Origin: Bacteriovorax sp. BSW11_IV
GTDB taxonomy: Bacteria > Bdellovibrionota > Bacteriovoracia > Bacteriovoracales > Bacteriovoracaceae
Direction of reading: 5' to 3'
Assembly: GCF_000447755.1 (NCBI RefSeq)
Contig: NZ_AUNE01000002.1
Location: 32,900-96,899 of the forward strand
Length of the DNA stretch: 64,000 bases
In this document: in pieces, positions 41,198 through 49,132 of the stretch
Numbering within the stretch: position 1 is the first letter of the stretch
Layout: every line of letters starts with the position of its first letter
Made by a program: the position numbers and the translations under genes
The notes under the pieces: generated by a model
Database searches by the model: none
Told to the model about the DNA's origin: nothing
Seen by the model: only the letters and a program-made list of their open reading frames with translations

Positions 41198-41984
41198 ATT
41201 AGAACTCTTCATTGGACCATGTGTTCTTGAAAGTGAATCTCTAGCAATGACAATTGCGGAAACTCTAAAAAAAGACTTAGAACCAGTTTGGGATAAGATA
41301 AATCTTTCTTTCAAAGGAAGCTTTGATAAGGCCAATAGAACTTCTATTAATTCTTATAGAGGTCCGGGGATTGATGAAGGTCTTCGCATTTTAGAGAAAG
41401 TAAATAAAGAGTTGGGCCTCCCAACAATTACAGACTATCACTGGCCTGATCAGGCCATGACTGTTGCAAGTGTTGTTAATACACTTCAAGTCCCAGCATT
41501 CTTATGTCGACAAACGGATATGATTATTGCGGGTGCTGAGGCCTGTGCAAAATATGGCCGTCAGTTAAAAGTGAAAAAAGGTCAGTTCCTCTCTCCTGAA
41601 GAGACGGGAAATATTGTTGAGAAAGCGGCTTCAATTATGCCAAAAGAAAATATCCTTCTAACTGAAAGAGGTACAAGCTTTGGATACAACAACCTAGTTG
41701 TTGATATGGCGAGCTTTCAAATTATGAAAAGCTTTGGTGTTCGCGCTATTCACGATGCCACTCACTGTGTTCAAAGACCAGGTGGTTTAGGGAATGCGAC
41801 TGGTGGAAAGAGAGAACAAATTCTTGTTCTGGCCAGGGCCGCGATTGCTGCTGGTGCAGATGGGATTTTTATGGAATGCCACCCTGATCCAGATAAAGCG
41901 AAGAGTGATGCTTCAACAAGTCTACCTCTTGCAAAAGTAAAAGATATCGTTAATGAACTTCTTCGTATTTACGAAGTTGTATAA
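41184..41984 (+). CDS. kdsA: KDO-8-phosphate synthase
   Basis: 266 residues. FIGPCVLESE, FKGSFDKANRTSINSYRGPG, TDYHWPDQA and LTERGTSFGYNNLVVDM are the KdsA family blocks; the DATHCVQRPGG segment provides a metal/substrate site region. The enzyme condenses phosphoenolpyruvate with arabinose-5-phosphate. Family knowledge distinguishes metal-dependent and independent types by a single residue (Cys/Asn) near the N-terminus. Here GPCVLESE contains the Cys that can be the metal ligand, suggesting a metal-dependent type, but an alignment would be needed. Coupled to pyrG and followed 12 bases later by kdsC. Confidence 0.93.
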   Translation: MAKNKLELFIGPCVLESESLAMTIAETLKKDLEPVWDKINLSFKGSFDKANRTSINSYRGPGIDEGLRILEKVNKELGLPTITDYHWPDQAMTVASVVNTLQVPAFLCRQTDMIIAGAEACAKYGRQLKVKKGQFLSPEETGNIVEKAASIMPKENILLTERGTSFGYNNLVVDMASFQIMKSFGVRAIHDATHCVQRPGGLGNATGGKREQILVLARAAIAAGADGIFMECHPDPDKAKSDASTSLPLAKVKDIVNELLRIYEVV

Positions 41985-41996
41985 ATAGGGACGGCC

Positions 41997-42569
41997 ATGC
42001 AAGGTAATGAACTGTATACAGTTGCAATGAAATTTAAAGACAAACTTTCAAAAATTAAAGTTTGTGCATTCGATATTGATGGCGTTCTAACAAATGGACT
42101 TGTTTGGTACGATGAAGGACCAAATAAGTTCAATCGTTTTTTTCATACTTTCGATGGGTATGGGCTTAAAGTCCTTATGCAAGCAGGATTGAAAGTTGGG
42201 GTTATCTCTGGGGGGCAATCTCTTGGAGTTGAAAAGCGATTCAAAGAAAATCTCGGTCTTGATTTTGCTTTCTTAGGAAATGAAGATAAGAGAGAGGCCT
42301 ATAAGAAAATTTTAGAGATGGGGTATAAAAAAGAAGAGATACTTTTTATGGGTGATGAATTTTTTGATCTTCCTCTTCTTATGGCCTCAGGTTTTTCAGC
42401 CACAACAAATGAAGCTAGCTTTGAAGTAAAAGAGCGTGTGGATTATGTTGCCAATAAACCAGCGGGAATGGGCTGCGTTCGTGAGGTTGTTGATATCGTT
42501 CGCTATGCCAAAGGAATATATCCAGAAGTTCTCGATTTCGAAAATAATCCAATCCCATTTGGAAAATAA
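41997..42569 (+). CDS. kdsC: KDO-8-phosphate phosphatase (HAD family)
   Basis: 190 residues; ATG 41997 has GGGAC upstream, ATG 42027 is an alternative. HAD motifs: nucleophile AFDIDGVLTNG, motif II GVISGGQS, Lys in KRFKENLGLDFAFLGNEDKR, and motif IV FMGDEFFDLPLL. The length and capless layout are those of tetrameric KdsC. It removes the phosphate from KDO-8-P, the step between KdsA and KdsB. Completes the four-gene KDO operon. The next gene starts one base after its stop. Confidence 0.9.
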   Translation: MQGNELYTVAMKFKDKLSKIKVCAFDIDGVLTNGLVWYDEGPNKFNRFFHTFDGYGLKVLMQAGLKVGVISGGQSLGVEKRFKENLGLDFAFLGNEDKREAYKKILEMGYKKEEILFMGDEFFDLPLLMASGFSATTNEASFEVKERVDYVANKPAGMGCVREVVDIVRYAKGIYPEVLDFENNPIPFGK

Positions 42570-42570
42570 G

Positions 42571-42939
42571 ATGCAAAAGACAGGCATTCAATACACGGTT
42601 CTATTTCTTGTGTCTGTCTGTCTTTCGTATTTATCAACAAAACTTTCGTTGTGGGAGAATAAGCAATTTATTTTTCTCATAAAGTTAATATTTCCCTTTC
42701 TTTGTTTTTTAACAGCTCTTTTTCTTTTTAGATTTAAAAATAATTTTCTTCGTTTAATAATCTATGGCCTAGGCACAATTCAAAATTTCTTTTTTGCGAT
42801 ATTGGCCTATATCTTTTACTCAAAAGATAATTTTGCTCAAATGTTATATTTTCTTATGGGTATCATTCTCACTCTTATTCTTCTCGTAATTGTCGAAAAG
42901 AAGTCATCACTTCTAGGAATTCAAAATGAAAAAAATTAG
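42571..42939 (+). CDS. four-helix integral membrane protein, unknown
   Basis: 122 residues from ATG 42571, directly after the kdsC stop. Four hydrophobic segments (about 9-27, 34-53, 62-82, 88-110) and a short polar tail. In many proteobacteria the gene after kdsC is lptC, but this protein has no single-anchor plus beta-domain layout, so it is not LptC. Its base composition is more AT-rich than its neighbours and it has many Phe/Leu/Ile. No family recognised. It overlaps the next gene by 14 bases. Confidence 0.6.
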   Translation: MQKTGIQYTVLFLVSVCLSYLSTKLSLWENKQFIFLIKLIFPFLCFLTALFLFRFKNNFLRLIIYGLGTIQNFFFAILAYIFYSKDNFAQMLYFLMGIILTLILLVIVEKKSSLLGIQNEKN

Positions 42940-43960
42940 CGGTCATAAAAAAATGTCAATTTCAGAATGGTTCTCTGTATTAGCTCAATATAGTGAAGAG
43001 AATAATATTGATAGGGACGTCTATGGTAACGGTAAATTTCTCAATGAATTCGAGTCTGAGATGGCCAAGAAGTTTGGAATGGACAAGGCATTATTTATGC
43101 CATCTGGAGTTATGGCCCAGCTCATGGCCATAAGAATTTGGAGTGAGAGGAAGAAGAATAATCGTTTTAGTTGTCATAGCACATGTCATCTAACTCGCCA
43201 TGAAAACAATGCCTATCAAGAGCTTCATGGATTAAGTGCCGTTATTTACGGCAAAGAACATAAGGTGGTGTCACTTTCTGATATTCAAACTATAGGGGAG
43301 AGTATTTCTAGTGTTGTGATAGAACTTCCCATGAGACATCTTGGAGGCGATTTACCTGAGTTTGAAGAGCTGAGGGCCATTTCTGATTATTGTCGTTCAA
43401 AGGGGATTGCCCTTCATCTCGATGGTGCCAGAATTTTTGAATGTATTCCTTTTTATCAGAGGCCTTTAAGTGAGATTGTTGCTCTTTTTGATTCGGCATT
43501 TCTCTCCTTTTATAAAGGTATTGGCTCGACCTCTGGTTCAATGCTCTTTGGCGATACCGATTTTATTGATAATGCCAAAATTTGGTTGAGAAGACATGGC
43601 GGAAATCTTTTTGAATTATTTCCTCTTGCTGTGAGTGCAAAATATTTCTTTCAAAAAAATGAATGCTATTTTCATGAATACTTTGAAAAGACAAAAGAGT
43701 TTGCAGAGGTCATAAGTGAATTCAAATCAATTCATATGATACCTTCATCTCCAAAAACAAATATGATGCACCTATTGATACCATTATCTGCTGCTGAGTT
43801 AGCAAAAAAATGGGATGAGTCGCCCTTTGGTGATTTACGAATGGGAAATTGGGGTGAAGTGGCCCCTAGTGTTTGTCGTCTTGAGTTTGTCATTGGTAGG
43901 GCCTCATTAGAATGGAGCCCTCAAGAATTTAAAGAGGCCTTAAACTATTTACTGAAATAA
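42926..43960 (+). CDS. PLP-dependent threonine aldolase-family enzyme
   Basis: 344 residues of fold type I. N-terminal GNGKFLNEFESEMAKKFGMD and FMPSGVMAQLMAIRIW match the beta-eliminating lyase/threonine aldolase family; LHLDGARIFECIPFYQRPLS contains the PLP-contacting Asp (LDGAR), and SFYKGIGSTSGSML provides the Schiff-base Lys. Low-specificity L-threonine aldolases cleave threonine/allo-threonine to glycine and acetaldehyde. The DGAR and KG-GS motifs fit, but the substrate cannot be read from sequence. It is the last gene of the kds-linked operon, 14-base overlap with the membrane protein gene. Confidence 0.8.
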   Translation: MKKISGHKKMSISEWFSVLAQYSEENNIDRDVYGNGKFLNEFESEMAKKFGMDKALFMPSGVMAQLMAIRIWSERKKNNRFSCHSTCHLTRHENNAYQELHGLSAVIYGKEHKVVSLSDIQTIGESISSVVIELPMRHLGGDLPEFEELRAISDYCRSKGIALHLDGARIFECIPFYQRPLSEIVALFDSAFLSFYKGIGSTSGSMLFGDTDFIDNAKIWLRRHGGNLFELFPLAVSAKYFFQKNECYFHEYFEKTKEFAEVISEFKSIHMIPSSPKTNMMHLLIPLSAAELAKKWDESPFGDLRMGNWGEVAPSVCRLEFVIGRASLEWSPQEFKEALNYLLK

Positions 43961-43968
43961 GGGACGAA

Positions 43969-44586
43969 TTATTCGCATTCGTCCTTTGCCATCTCACAGA
44001 TCTCACCATAATTAGAAAAAACAGTTCGATTTAAAAGAGAATCACTGTCAGGGTAAATGATCTTTGCCTCTTTGGACATTTCCACCTGCGTTCCAACATT
44101 GTAGTTGTAGTGAAGGTGACGACGTTTTCCCGCACATTCTAGGAGATAGGAAACCATTGAAGCACAATTGTTTTGAAGGGCGTGGTAATCAAAAATAGGG
44201 AACCAATCTCTTGTTCCTAATTCTTTTATATCATTTAAAGGAGCACTAATCTTATTGGCAATACACTGAATTTTTCTTGTAAATTCGGCCCTTTCATCTG
44301 GATCTGCAACTTTTATTTTTCTACATGTTTCATCTTGTCCATAATCTTCATAAAAAGGATCTTCTTTATAGAAATAGGCATCGCCACCAAAATAGGTTCT
44401 TTTAACAGTGTAAGGCATCCCATAAGTTTGACCATTAATTTTAATGTACACATGAGTTGTCCCAAGCATTTTCTTGTTCACATTCGGATTTTTTGTCACA
44501 GGTAAGGGTATAGTGCAGATTTCTACATCTGCACGTATATTTGCCGAAATAACGACGAGAATGATGAGTAAGACGATATTTTTCAT
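43969..44586 (-). CDS. exported papain-like (permuted NlpC/P60 or LRAT-type) protein, tentative
   Basis: 205 residues, signal peptide MKNIVLLIILVVISANIRA. The mature protein has a THVYIKI strand (His45) and, about 95 residues later, FDYHALQNNCASMVSYLLEC, where NNC (Cys141) starts a helix. His-first, NC-later order with this spacing is typical of the circularly permuted papain-like fold (YiiX, LRAT, DUF4105), whose members are acyltransferases, lipases or peptidases. The catalytic assignment is inference. It starts one base into the stop of the double-acyltransferase gene (TAATG), so the two are coupled and may act on the same lipids. Confidence 0.5.
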   Translation of the reverse strand: MKNIVLLIILVVISANIRADVEICTIPLPVTKNPNVNKKMLGTTHVYIKINGQTYGMPYTVKRTYFGGDAYFYKEDPFYEDYGQDETCRKIKVADPDERAEFTRKIQCIANKISAPLNDIKELGTRDWFPIFDYHALQNNCASMVSYLLECAGKRRHLHYNYNVGTQVEMSKEAKIIYPDSDSLLNRTVFSNYGEICEMAKDECE

Positions 44587-46562
44587 TACTTTCCTAAAAG
44601 AGCTTTTTGTTTTTCGAGCAATTCTTTTGCGGCTTCATTGCTTCCCATAAAGCGTCCAAGAATTTTTGGGTTAATATCGTATGTGCGAACTAAGATAAGA
44701 CCATCAAGTGTATTGAAGTCATCATCGACGTTAAAATCAATGAATTTTCCGCTCATTAGTCCAGTATAGTGCTTGTAAAGCTGTGGGATACCATCAACTT
44801 CATTTCCTTCAGCTGCTTCGATGGCCTTAATTACAGCATTAAGTCCCTTCACATCTTTTACAAGTCCTGCTTCTTCTAGGGCCTTTAAAGATGTAACGGC
44901 ATCATTTATCGTTGATCCATTGAAAGGATTTTCATTAACGATGTGTTTTAAAAACTCATCAGTCTTTTCGGCCTTAAAGTTTTTCATAAAAAATTCGTAG
45001 ATCAATTTTTTAGACAACTCTGAATAAGCGCCAGAAATGCTAACAGGTCCGATGAAGTTCATATATTGTGGGTGATCTTTTAGGTAAGTGAAAAAACCTT
45101 GCCATAAAGAATCAAGGGCCTTTGTACTTTGCATCTCTGGTATTACAAATGAGCGACCCATTTCGATAAATTTACCTTCTACTTGATCATAGAATTCCTT
45201 CTTTTGACCAAAAAATAGTGAGGAGTAAACACCTTCAGCACCATGCTTTTCAACAATTTTATCAAGAAGGCCCATTCTGTAAGCGCCAACGATTTCATTT
45301 GTTTCTTTATCTACAGCAATGAGGTGATGATAGTATAGGTCATACTTATCAATATCCTTAGCTTTTCCAGAACCTTCTTGAACTGATCTGAAAGTAGTCT
45401 CACGCAGCCTTCCTAGTTCATCGAGGATGTCTCCTTCAAGATCAGAACCTTCTCCTACGTAAATTTGAAACTTCTCATTTTCAAGAATTGATTTTAGTTT
45501 TCCCGATGAAATGGCATCATTCAAACTTTCTTTAATTGTTTGAGGTTGCTCAATAATATCAGCAAGCTTCTTTGATCTGTTTGCTTCTTTTGCTTGTCTT
45601 TCGAGGGATACTTTTAATGAATCCACTTCAGCTGCGCGACTTCCCCCTGCTAGGAAAGTTTTTTGTCTTAGGGCCTCTGCAAGTTCTTTATCATTTAAAT
45701 CTTTTGGAAGATCTTCAAGTAATACTTTTTCACCAGCTCTAACCTTGATCACTTCTCCTTGAAGGGCCAAGTATTCTTTTACAATTCTAACAGTTCTTAG
45801 CATGGGATTGATTTTTCCAAGTTTATGGAAGGCCTTTGAGTTACTGCCATCAACATGAAGTGGGATGATGGGAGAATTTGTTTCTTTCATCATTGTAACT
45901 ACTGTTGATTTCCATTTCTTATCAAATGTATTTAAATTCTTCAGAGCTTCTTTTGAACCTATATTGGCAGTGTCTGCTAAGTGTGAGATTTCTCCGGCCG
46001 GGAATATTACAAGAGCTCCACCGTTCCTAACGTGCTCCTTAGCTTTTTCAATAATATCTTTATTTTTTTGAATAACTTCAACAGAACGCGGGCTTAGAAT
46101 ATCAACAGCATAAATCTTGCTACTAATTTCAGGAAAGATTTGTACAAGTAAATCATTTCCAATAGTCATCACATCGTCGCGACCCACAAGATTTTCGAGG
46201 ATATAATTAACAGCAATACCGTCAGCAAAACCATAGGGGTGGTTCGATACGATTATAGCAGGACCTTCTTTTGGAATATTTTTTAAAGAACTTTCAGAAA
46301 TATCAATGGAGTTGTTTTGAAAATCCATGGCATTTTTCCAGAAGTTTTCTGTGCCATGGTATCTTGATCTAAAGACATCAAGTTTTTTTTCTAATTCACT
46401 AAAACCAAGAAAGCTTTTTGCGATTTTTGTACTAAATGTTTTCTTTGCAATGCGAGCTTGAATTGAATTGCCTTGAATGACGATATTAAGGACATCTTCA
46501 TAACATCCAGCAAAGGTCAGTTTCGAGGCGAGTAAAAGCGCAATCAAAAGTTTAGCGTTCAT
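44586..46562 (-). CDS. exported fused acyltransferase (PlsC-type plus GNAT-type), ornithine-lipid-synthase-like
   Basis: 658 residues. N-terminal MNAKLLIALLLASKLTFAGC looks like a signal peptide, perhaps with a degenerate lipobox (Cys20). Residues about 80-300 are a PlsC/LPLAT domain: IIVSNHPYGFADG (His108, Asp114, the HPxGxxDG variant of OlsA/hemolysin-type acyltransferases) and LVIFPAGEIS. Residues about 365-480 resemble the OlsB/COG3176 GNAT domain: LRETTFRSVQEGSGKA, YDLYYHHLIAVDKETNEIVG, AYRMGLL, FIEMGRSFV. The order PlsC then GNAT is that of OlsF bifunctional ornithine-lipid synthases. The last 180 residues are extra and unrecognised. An exported location is unusual, since OlsF acts on cytoplasmic acyl-ACP; the N-terminus could instead be a membrane anchor. 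Confidence 0.7.
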   Translation of the reverse strand: MNAKLLIALLLASKLTFAGCYEDVLNIVIQGNSIQARIAKKTFSTKIAKSFLGFSELEKKLDVFRSRYHGTENFWKNAMDFQNNSIDISESSLKNIPKEGPAIIVSNHPYGFADGIAVNYILENLVGRDDVMTIGNDLLVQIFPEISSKIYAVDILSPRSVEVIQKNKDIIEKAKEHVRNGGALVIFPAGEISHLADTANIGSKEALKNLNTFDKKWKSTVVTMMKETNSPIIPLHVDGSNSKAFHKLGKINPMLRTVRIVKEYLALQGEVIKVRAGEKVLLEDLPKDLNDKELAEALRQKTFLAGGSRAAEVDSLKVSLERQAKEANRSKKLADIIEQPQTIKESLNDAISSGKLKSILENEKFQIYVGEGSDLEGDILDELGRLRETTFRSVQEGSGKAKDIDKYDLYYHHLIAVDKETNEIVGAYRMGLLDKIVEKHGAEGVYSSLFFGQKKEFYDQVEGKFIEMGRSFVIPEMQSTKALDSLWQGFFTYLKDHPQYMNFIGPVSISGAYSELSKKLIYEFFMKNFKAEKTDEFLKHIVNENPFNGSTINDAVTSLKALEEAGLVKDVKGLNAVIKAIEAAEGNEVDGIPQLYKHYTGLMSGKFIDFNVDDDFNTLDGLILVRTYDINPKILGRFMGSNEAAKELLEKQKALLGK

Positions 46563-46643
46563 CTAAGTTTCCTGTCAGTGTGTTTGACTGAAATTTTAGC
46601 TGTTAATGCTTTAAAATTGGGGGATGCTGTATTTTTGACTAGG

Positions 46644-46666
46644 GGCCGTCATGATTTTAGACGGCC
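46644..46666. terminator. hairpin between histidine kinase and acyltransferase genes
   Basis: GGCCGTC, nine-base loop, GACGGCC: a perfect 7-base-pair stem. On the plus strand it is followed by TTTGTTT, on the minus strand (the gene direction) no T tract follows, so its function as the kinase terminator is uncertain. Confidence 0.45.
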
Positions 46667-46678
46667 TTTGTTTATGGG

Positions 46679-47650
46679 TTAAGTTGTTGGAATTATTATT
46701 GTGAATGTTGTAATATCACCCTCTGTGCTCAATTCTAACTTCCCCCCAATTTTTTCTATAAGGTGGTTGGCCACAGTCAGGCCATTGCCTAAATGACCTT
46801 TCTTGTGAGTATAAAATGGGGCCATCAGAGTTACGAGGCATTTTTCATTTAAGTGATTGCCATTATTTTTTATCTGGAGATAGCAATTTTTCTCGTCATG
46901 AAAACTGATAAGGGAGATTTTAGCATCTTCTTTTATATCTCCTTCAAAACTTTCTATGGCATTATACAAAACAGAAACATAGGCCTGCATAAGGGGAGCA
47001 ATTTTTGTTTTGAACCTAAAATCTTTTTCGAAATTTTCCTCTACTTGAACTTGTAAATTTTTGATTCTATTTTTACAAAAAACTAAACTATTTCTAATAA
47101 AGTTCTCAACACTTATTTCTGCGACAACATCTATGCTTTCATCTTTGGCAAAGAGTACGAGCTTTTGAATGATTTCCTTCGTCCTTTCGATCGCGTTATC
47201 AACATTGGCGATATAGCTTAAAATCTTATCGTGTCCTTCACCTAGAGACTCTTTTACCTTCATTACTTGATCTTCAACAATGCTAATTGAAAGAGAAATG
47301 ATACCGAGGGGATTGTTAATTTCATGGGCCAATCCTGCTGCAACCTCAGAGAGAAGATAGAGTTTGTTTTGATGAATTTTTAAGGCCATATCGAGATCAT
47401 CACCAAGAGTCGACAAAGGCATCTGATACTTTGCAAGTGTAACTCCTTCGGCAAGTGTTTGAACGCTTAAAGGACTACCATCAAGGCCTTTAAGTTTAGA
47501 GACGGGACTGCCGATATCTTCTTTAATGAGATTAAAACACTCTCGGGCCCTGTCGTTGTAATAACAAAGAACATGGTCTTCAGACCAGCCAATTATTGGC
47601 AGAGGGTCATTATTTAGGATAAGATAGGTACTCTCAGAGCTTAGTTTCAT
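46679..47650 (-). CDS. sensor histidine kinase with PAS domain, soluble
   Basis: 323 residues from ATG 47650 (AAGAGA upstream). The frame is open to 47794, but that would run through the divergent gene's promoter. PAS-like N-terminus (PLPIIGWSEDHVLCYYNDRA, about 5-65), H-box GLAHEINNPLGIISLSISI (phospho-acceptor His about 109), an N-box region NAIESFEGD and a G-box GHLGNGLTVANHLIEKIGGK. No transmembrane segment, so it senses a cytoplasmic signal. No response regulator gene is adjacent; it is an orphan kinase. Divergent from the DUF493 gene. Confidence 0.85.
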   Translation of the reverse strand: MKLSSESTYLILNNDPLPIIGWSEDHVLCYYNDRARECFNLIKEDIGSPVSKLKGLDGSPLSVQTLAEGVTLAKYQMPLSTLGDDLDMALKIHQNKLYLLSEVAAGLAHEINNPLGIISLSISIVEDQVMKVKESLGEGHDKILSYIANVDNAIERTKEIIQKLVLFAKDESIDVVAEISVENFIRNSLVFCKNRIKNLQVQVEENFEKDFRFKTKIAPLMQAYVSVLYNAIESFEGDIKEDAKISLISFHDEKNCYLQIKNNGNHLNEKCLVTLMAPFYTHKKGHLGNGLTVANHLIEKIGGKLELSTEGDITTFTIIIPTT

Positions 47651-47787
47651 AATTTTTCTCTTTAAATGAGTTGAAAAAGTATTGAATTTTAGTACTTTTT
47701 CGGAGAAAAGTTCTTCAACCTCAAGCAATTGAGGAAATATTAAGGGTAAAATAAATTTATACGCATAAATTAGATATAGAGGACGAA

Positions 47788-48045
47788 ATGGCAAGTACGG
47801 AAAAACTAAAAGAATTGCTCGACAACGAATATGATTGGCCTAGCTATTACTTATTCAAGTTTGTCGTTCACTCAGATCATGTCGACACTTTTAAAGTTAT
47901 CGTAGAGCACGACAACTTCATGGAAAGGCCGTCAAAAAATGGCAAGTATGTGAGCCTTACGTTTAAAAAGCTTATGAATTCTAGTGAAGAAGTTCTGTTA
48001 ATTTACGAGAAGGTATCTACAGTACCAGGAATTATTTCTCTCTAA
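47788..48045 (+). CDS. DUF493 / YbeD-family protein
   Basis: 85 residues: a ferredoxin-like alpha-beta sandwich with WPSYYLFKFVVHSDHVDTFK and GKYVSLTFKKLMNSSEEVLL, as in YbeD (DUF493). YbeD-type proteins have an ACT-like fold and are thought to have a regulatory role; in E. coli the gene neighbours lipB. Here it precedes gpsA by 22 bases, so a link to lipid metabolism is only positional. GAGGAC lies shortly upstream of the ATG. Confidence 0.75.
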   Translation: MASTEKLKELLDNEYDWPSYYLFKFVVHSDHVDTFKVIVEHDNFMERPSKNGKYVSLTFKKLMNSSEEVLLIYEKVSTVPGIISL

Positions 48046-48070
48046 TCAAATCTAAACAAAGGAGTGTTTG

Positions 48071-49105
48071 GTGCCTAATTATAAAGTTGCCCTTGTTATT
48101 GGGGCAGGTGCATTTGGAACTTCAATTGCATCAATTTTGGCCAACTCATTTGATAAAGTTATTCTAAAAGTTCGTTCAAAAGATGTTTACGACTCCATAA
48201 AAGAAGACAGTGTGAATGATGTCTATCTTCCCGGTCAAAAGCTTCCATCAAATGTTGATGCGGCCCTTGAGTGGGATGAGGTTGATGCCCATAAGATGGA
48301 TGATCTTGAACTCATCGTATCTGGTCTTCCAACCACAGGTATTAGACCCTTTTTCAAAGAAAATTATGATCGCTTTGAAAAGTATTTTGCTAAAGGTATT
48401 CCTTTTGTGTCTCTATCAAAAGGGATTGATACAGACACACTAGAGCTTCCTGATGATCTTTTCTTTGATTTCTATGGACACTACAAAGAGAACTTCACAT
48501 TTCTTTCTGGACCAAGTTTTGCCAAAGAAATTATGCAAGAACAAATTACATTAGTGACGCTCGCTGGTCGCTCTCGTCGTGTTCTAACACAAGTATCGGC
48601 CATGTTAGAAACGCCATATTTTAAGGCCCTTCCTTCTTATGATGTTAAAGGTGTTCTTCTTGGTGGTGCGCTTAAAAACGTAATTGCCATAGCTGGTGGA
48701 GTTGTAGAAGGACTTGGTTATAACCACAACACAAGGGCCGCTCTTATCACAAGAGGTATTGTGGAAATGCTTCGCTTTGGAAAAGTATTTAATGCTAGAC
48801 CTGAAACTTTCTATGGGCTCTCTGGAATGGGGGATTTAATTCTCACAACAACAGGTGAGCTTTCAAGAAATAAACAATTTGGTCTTGAGATTGCGAAGGG
48901 ACGTTCTGCCAGTGAAATCATCAGCTCGCAAAGAACTGTTGTCGAGGGTTATAAAACGACTCAGGCGGCTCACTTAATTAGTGAGAAGTATGATATTAGG
49001 GCCCAGATCTTCAATGGCCTGTATGAAGTTTTATATGAAGATCATAATCCTGGTGATGTCATAAAAAAACTGATGTCGAGTCCATCAAAGTTTGAGATTG
49101 AATAA
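48071..49105 (+). CDS. gpsA: glycerol-3-phosphate dehydrogenase [NAD(P)+]
   Basis: 344 residues from GTG 48071 (GGAG six bases upstream). The dinucleotide fold LVIGAGAFGTSIASILAN, FLSGPSFAKEI, the catalytic Lys in GGALKNVIAIAGG and GLSGMGDLILTTTGELSRN are all present as in GpsA. It reduces dihydroxyacetone phosphate to sn-glycerol-3-phosphate for phospholipid synthesis. Ends at a strong bidirectional terminator shared with the convergent dsbD gene. Confidence 0.93.
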   Translation: MPNYKVALVIGAGAFGTSIASILANSFDKVILKVRSKDVYDSIKEDSVNDVYLPGQKLPSNVDAALEWDEVDAHKMDDLELIVSGLPTTGIRPFFKENYDRFEKYFAKGIPFVSLSKGIDTDTLELPDDLFFDFYGHYKENFTFLSGPSFAKEIMQEQITLVTLAGRSRRVLTQVSAMLETPYFKALPSYDVKGVLLGGALKNVIAIAGGVVEGLGYNHNTRAALITRGIVEMLRFGKVFNARPETFYGLSGMGDLILTTTGELSRNKQFGLEIAKGRSASEIISSQRTVVEGYKTTQAAHLISEKYDIRAQIFNGLYEVLYEDHNPGDVIKKLMSSPSKFEIE

Positions 49106-49132
49106 AAAAACCAGCATTACGCTGGTTTTTTT
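49104..49132. terminator. bidirectional intrinsic terminator between gpsA and dsbD
   Basis: AAAAAAACCAGC, loop ATTAC, GCTGGTTTTTTT: T tracts on both strands serve the two convergent genes; it overlaps the dsbD stop codon. Confidence 0.9.

Noticed and set aside
42436..42570. Extended start (42436) for the four-helix membrane protein
   Set aside because: This part overlaps kdsC in another frame; the ATG at 42571 directly after the kdsC stop gives a normal membrane-protein N-terminus.
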